From Akkermansia muciniphila (lineage in GTDB: Bacteria; Pseudomonadota; Gammaproteobacteria; Burkholderiales; Burkholderiaceae_C), in the NCBI GenBank assembly GCA_943327015.2, contig CALPVM020000107.1:1-7533 (forward strand): DNA of 7,533 nt. Reading direction: 5' to 3'. Below are positions 5,260 through 7,533 of the stretch, piece by piece. Below the pieces are notes generated by a model. The model was not told where the DNA came from. It worked only from the letters and a program-made list of their open reading frames with translations, and ran no database searches. Both the position numbers and the translations under genes were made by a program. The first letter of the stretch is position 1. Each line of letters opens with the position of its first letter.

Positions 5260-5952
5260 TCAAATCGCCACCATCCCCCGCACCCCATTGGCTTCCATAT
5301 CTTTACCCAATCCGCGCGCAATCACTGCGCCACGCTCCATCACCACATAGTTATCGGCCAGCTCTTGGGCAAAATCATAGTACTGTTCCACCAGCACAAT
5401 CGCCATAGTACCCCGATCTGCAAGCATGCGAATAACGCGGCCAATGTCTTTAATAATGCTGGGCTGGATGCCCTCGGTTGGTTCATCCAGAATCAGCACA
5501 CGAGGTTGTGCCGCCAAGGCACGGGCTATGGCCAACTGCTGCTGCTGGCCGCCCGACAAATCCCCCCCTCTGCGTGACAGCATTTGTTTCAGCACCGGAA
5601 ACAACTCAAACAATTCCGGCGGAATCGGCGTACTGGCAGGCTTATAAGCCAAGCCCATACGCAGGTTTTCTTCTACCGTCAGGCGTGCAAAAATTTCGCG
5701 CCCCTGCGGCACAAAGCCAATACCGGCACGGGCACGCTCGTAGGGAGAATAGCCATGAATCGGTTTTCCTGCCAAACTCATAGTCCCGGTTTTAATCGGT
5801 ACCAAGCCCATCATCGACTTCAGCAGCGTAGTTTTTCCCACGCCATTGCGCCCAAGCACCACGGTTACTTTACCTAAGGTTGCCTGCAAACTCACATCGC
5901 GCAAAATATGCGACCCACCGTAGTACTGGTTGACGTTTTCAATGTTTAACAT
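5260..5952 (-). CDS. urtE: UrtE, urea ABC transporter ATP-binding subunit (LivF-like)
   Basis: From the ATG at 5952 the product is 230 residues, the normal UrtE length, and begins MLNIENVNQYYGGSHIL as the family does. An ATG at 5985 would add eleven residues, but its start would lie inside urtD, and 5952 has a strong TAAGGGAG five bases upstream. The ABC motifs are complete: Walker A GRNGVGKT at 34-41, Q-loop Q83 in VPQGREIF, signature LSGGQ at 132-136, and Walker B VLILDEP at 152-158 with catalytic E157. The usual H-loop histidine is Q190 (LVEQ), which is common in LivF-type subunits. It pairs with UrtD at the membrane to energise urea uptake. It differs from LivF mainly by context and the QYYGGSHIL start; I rate UrtE well above a branched-chain amino acid subunit. 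It is the last gene of the urt run. Confidence 0.9.
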   Translation of the reverse strand: MLNIENVNQYYGGSHILRDVSLQATLGKVTVVLGRNGVGKTTLLKSMMGLVPIKTGTMSLAGKPIHGYSPYERARAGIGFVPQGREIFARLTVEENLRMGLAYKPASTPIPPELFELFPVLKQMLSRRGGDLSGGQQQQLAIARALAAQPRVLILDEPTEGIQPSIIKDIGRVIRMLADRGTMAIVLVEQYYDFAQELADNYVVMERGAVIARGLGKDMEANGVRGMVAI

Positions 5953-5962
5953 AGTGACTCCC

Positions 5963-6844
5963 TTAACGCCCCAGATACACTTCAATCACACGCTCATCGG
6001 CCTGCACTTGGTCTAACGTACCATGAGCCAACACCGAGCCATCGCACAGAACCGTCACAATGTCGCTAATGGTACGGATAAAGCTCATGTCATGCTCCAC
6101 TACCATCAAAGAATGTTTACCCTTGAGCGATAAAAACAATTCTGCCGTGCGGTGCGTTTCTTCATCGGTCATTCCCGCTACAGGCTCATCCAGCAACAAC
6201 AGTTTGGGCTCCTGCATTAACAGCATGCCAATTTCCAGCCATTGTTTTTGCCCGTGGCTCAATGTTCCCGCCATGCGGTTAACGCTGTTTGCCAGATGAA
6301 TGGTGTGCAGCATCTCGGCTAGTCGGTCTCGTTGTGCAGAGTCCAACTTAAAAAACATCGACGCCTTGACGCTCTTGTCTGTTTTAAGTGCCAGCTCAAG
6401 GTTTTCAAACACGGTAAGCTGCTCAAACACCGTTGGCTTTTGAAACTTGCGACCAAGACCTAGCTGTGCAATCTCCGCCTCTTTGTGCTGCAGCAAGTCA
6501 ATCGTGCTACCAAAATACACCGTGCCAGAATCAGGCCGTGTTTTGCCGGTAATGATGTCCATCATCGTGGTTTTACCAGCCCCATTAGGCCCAATAATGC
6601 AGCGCAGTTCACCAGGTGCAATGTCCAAAGACAAGTTGTTAATGGCTTTAAATCCATCAAAACTTACATTCACATCTTCCAGATACAAAATACGCCCATG
6701 CGCTACGTCCACCTCACCCGGACTCACAATCCGCGAAAACCCGGCTTGCCGCCCACCTGACTCAGTTTGCCCTTGTTTTGCAGCCAGCAAGGCGTCACGC
6801 GCCGCCAGCCTCTGTGCACCTTGCTCTAGTAAATCTGGAGTCAT
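5963..6844 (-). CDS. urtD: UrtD, urea ABC transporter ATP-binding subunit (LivG-like)
   Basis: This 293-residue ATPase has Walker A GPNGAGKT at 85-92, Q-loop Q135 (GRKFQKPTVFEQLTVFENLEL), signature LSHGQ at 195-199, Walker B LLLLDEP at 215-221 with E220, and H-loop H251. The GRKFQKPTVF stretch and LSHGQKQWLEIGMLL are typical of UrtD rather than LivG. About 50 residues precede the conserved LYLEDVNVSFDGFKAINNLSL, an N-terminal extension without a recognised motif. It is supported as coding because the ATG at 6844 overlaps the urtC stop as ATGA and has AAGGGA eight bases upstream. With UrtE it forms the nucleotide-binding pair that drives urea import through UrtB/UrtC. Confidence 0.95.
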   Translation of the reverse strand: MTPDLLEQGAQRLAARDALLAAKQGQTESGGRQAGFSRIVSPGEVDVAHGRILYLEDVNVSFDGFKAINNLSLDIAPGELRCIIGPNGAGKTTMMDIITGKTRPDSGTVYFGSTIDLLQHKEAEIAQLGLGRKFQKPTVFEQLTVFENLELALKTDKSVKASMFFKLDSAQRDRLAEMLHTIHLANSVNRMAGTLSHGQKQWLEIGMLLMQEPKLLLLDEPVAGMTDEETHRTAELFLSLKGKHSLMVVEHDMSFIRTISDIVTVLCDGSVLAHGTLDQVQADERVIEVYLGR

Positions 6845-7533
6845 GTTTTATTCCCTTTGAGTTTTTTTACCAGCCCAACCACTCCCTGCGGCAAGAACAA
6901 TGTGACAGCAATAAACAATGCACCTAAAAAGTAGAGCCAAAACTCGGGGTAAGCCACGGTCAGCCAGCTTTTAGCGCCATTGACCAAAAATGCACCCACA
7001 ATCGGCCCAATCAAAGTAGCGCGCCCACCCACCGCTGCCCAAATGGCAATTTCAATCGAGTTGGCAGGGCTCATTTCGCTCGGGTTAATAATACCCACCT
7101 GCGTCACATACAACGCACCGGCCACACCACACATCATGGCCGAAATCGTCCAGATAGTTAGTTTGTAACCTATTGGCGAATAGCCGCTAAACATGACCCG
7201 GCTTTCGGCATCACGTATCGCCTGCAAAACACGCCCAAACTTGGCATTCACCAACCAGCGCGCCAGTAAAAAGAACCCGAGCAAAGTGACTGCAGTGAGT
7301 ACAAACAAAAACATGCGCATCTGGGGTGTTGCAATTGGCACATCCAATATGCGCTTAAAGTCGGTAAAGCCGTTGTTGCCGCCAAAGCCGGTTTCATTGC
7401 GGAAGAACAGCAACATGGCAGCAAACGTCATCGCCTGGGTGATGATAGAAAAATACACCCCTTTAATGCGCGATCGGAATGCAAAGTATCCAAACACAAA
7501 CGCCACAAGCCCCGGCACCGCCACTACCAAAAA
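6841..7533 (-). CDS. urtC: UrtC, urea ABC transporter permease (C-terminal part, cut by window edge)
   Basis: The reading frame is open from the right edge (7533) to TGA at 6843-6841, giving 231 codons including the stop. Full UrtC proteins are about 350-370 residues, so the first third is missing. The translation has hydrophobic segments alternating with short loops. It includes the cytoplasmic loop GRVLQAIRDAESRVMFSGYSP, which matches the ATPase-docking loop of LivM/UrtC permeases, and the UrtC-type stretches NETGFGGNNGFTDFKRIL and NPSEMSPANSIEIAIWAAVGGRATLIGPIVGAF. The protein ends in a short basic tail, VKKLKGNKT. It forms the transmembrane urea pathway with UrtB. The 4-base ATGA overlap with urtD shows translational coupling. 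Given the UrtD/UrtE neighbours, a LivM amino acid permease is less likely. Confidence 0.93.
   Translation of the reverse strand, partial: FLVVAVPGLVAFVFGYFAFRSRIKGVYFSIITQAMTFAAMLLFFRNETGFGGNNGFTDFKRILDVPIATPQMRMFLFVLTAVTLLGFFLLARWLVNAKFGRVLQAIRDAESRVMFSGYSPIGYKLTIWTISAMMCGVAGALYVTQVGIINPSEMSPANSIEIAIWAAVGGRATLIGPIVGAFLVNGAKSWLTVAYPEFWLYFLGALFIAVTLFLPQGVVGLVKKLKGNKT

Noticed and set aside
5953..5985. An earlier ATG for urtE giving eleven extra residues
   Set aside because: The extra residues are not family-like and are encoded mostly within urtD; the ATG at 5952 has a strong Shine-Dalgarno sequence and a typical UrtE N-terminus.

Overview
All protein-coding genes in this window lie on the minus strand, so transcription runs from high to low coordinates. 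The content suggests a Gram-negative proteobacterium. It holds a complete tssB-tssC-hcp-tssE-tssF stretch of a type VI secretion system (T6SS) and the urtC-urtD-urtE end of a urea ABC-transporter operon. Base composition is moderate, roughly half GC. A betaproteobacterium, perhaps of the Methylophilaceae or a relative, is my guess, but the sequence does not prove it.

Layout in transcription order. (1) 7533-5260: the C-terminal two thirds of UrtC (membrane permease), UrtD (ATPase, overlapping urtC by 4 bases) and UrtE (ATPase, starting 10 bases after urtD). This is the tail of a high-affinity urea importer; urtA and urtB would lie beyond the right edge. (2) 5259-5067: a non-coding gap with only weak promoter-like signals. 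(3) 5066-4215: a two-TM ion channel with a cytoplasmic RCK/TrkA-N domain. Its potassium selectivity filter has been rewritten. (4) 4214-4003: a regulatory gap with a candidate terminator and two copies of a 14-base dyad-like element 41 bases apart, followed by the start of the T6SS operon. (5) 4002-1: tssB, tssC, hcp, tssE and the first 279 codons of tssF. TssB and TssC form the contractile sheath, Hcp the inner tube, and TssE and TssF belong to the baseplate. tssF runs off the left edge; the remaining T6SS genes (tssG, tssH/clpV, membrane complex, VgrG) are not in view.

Working together: TssB/TssC assemble around the Hcp tube on a TssE/TssF-containing baseplate and contract to push the tube out of the cell. 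These parts are needed in very different amounts (hundreds of sheath and tube subunits, few baseplate subunits). The three junctions tssB/tssC, tssC/hcp and hcp/tssE all carry RNA hairpins, and the one before tssE would bury its only Shine-Dalgarno-like bases. I read this as a possible post-transcriptional stoichiometry system.

The two items most worth a second look are the non-canonical channel filter and these intercistronic hairpins. I saw no mobile element, CRISPR array, tRNA or rRNA.
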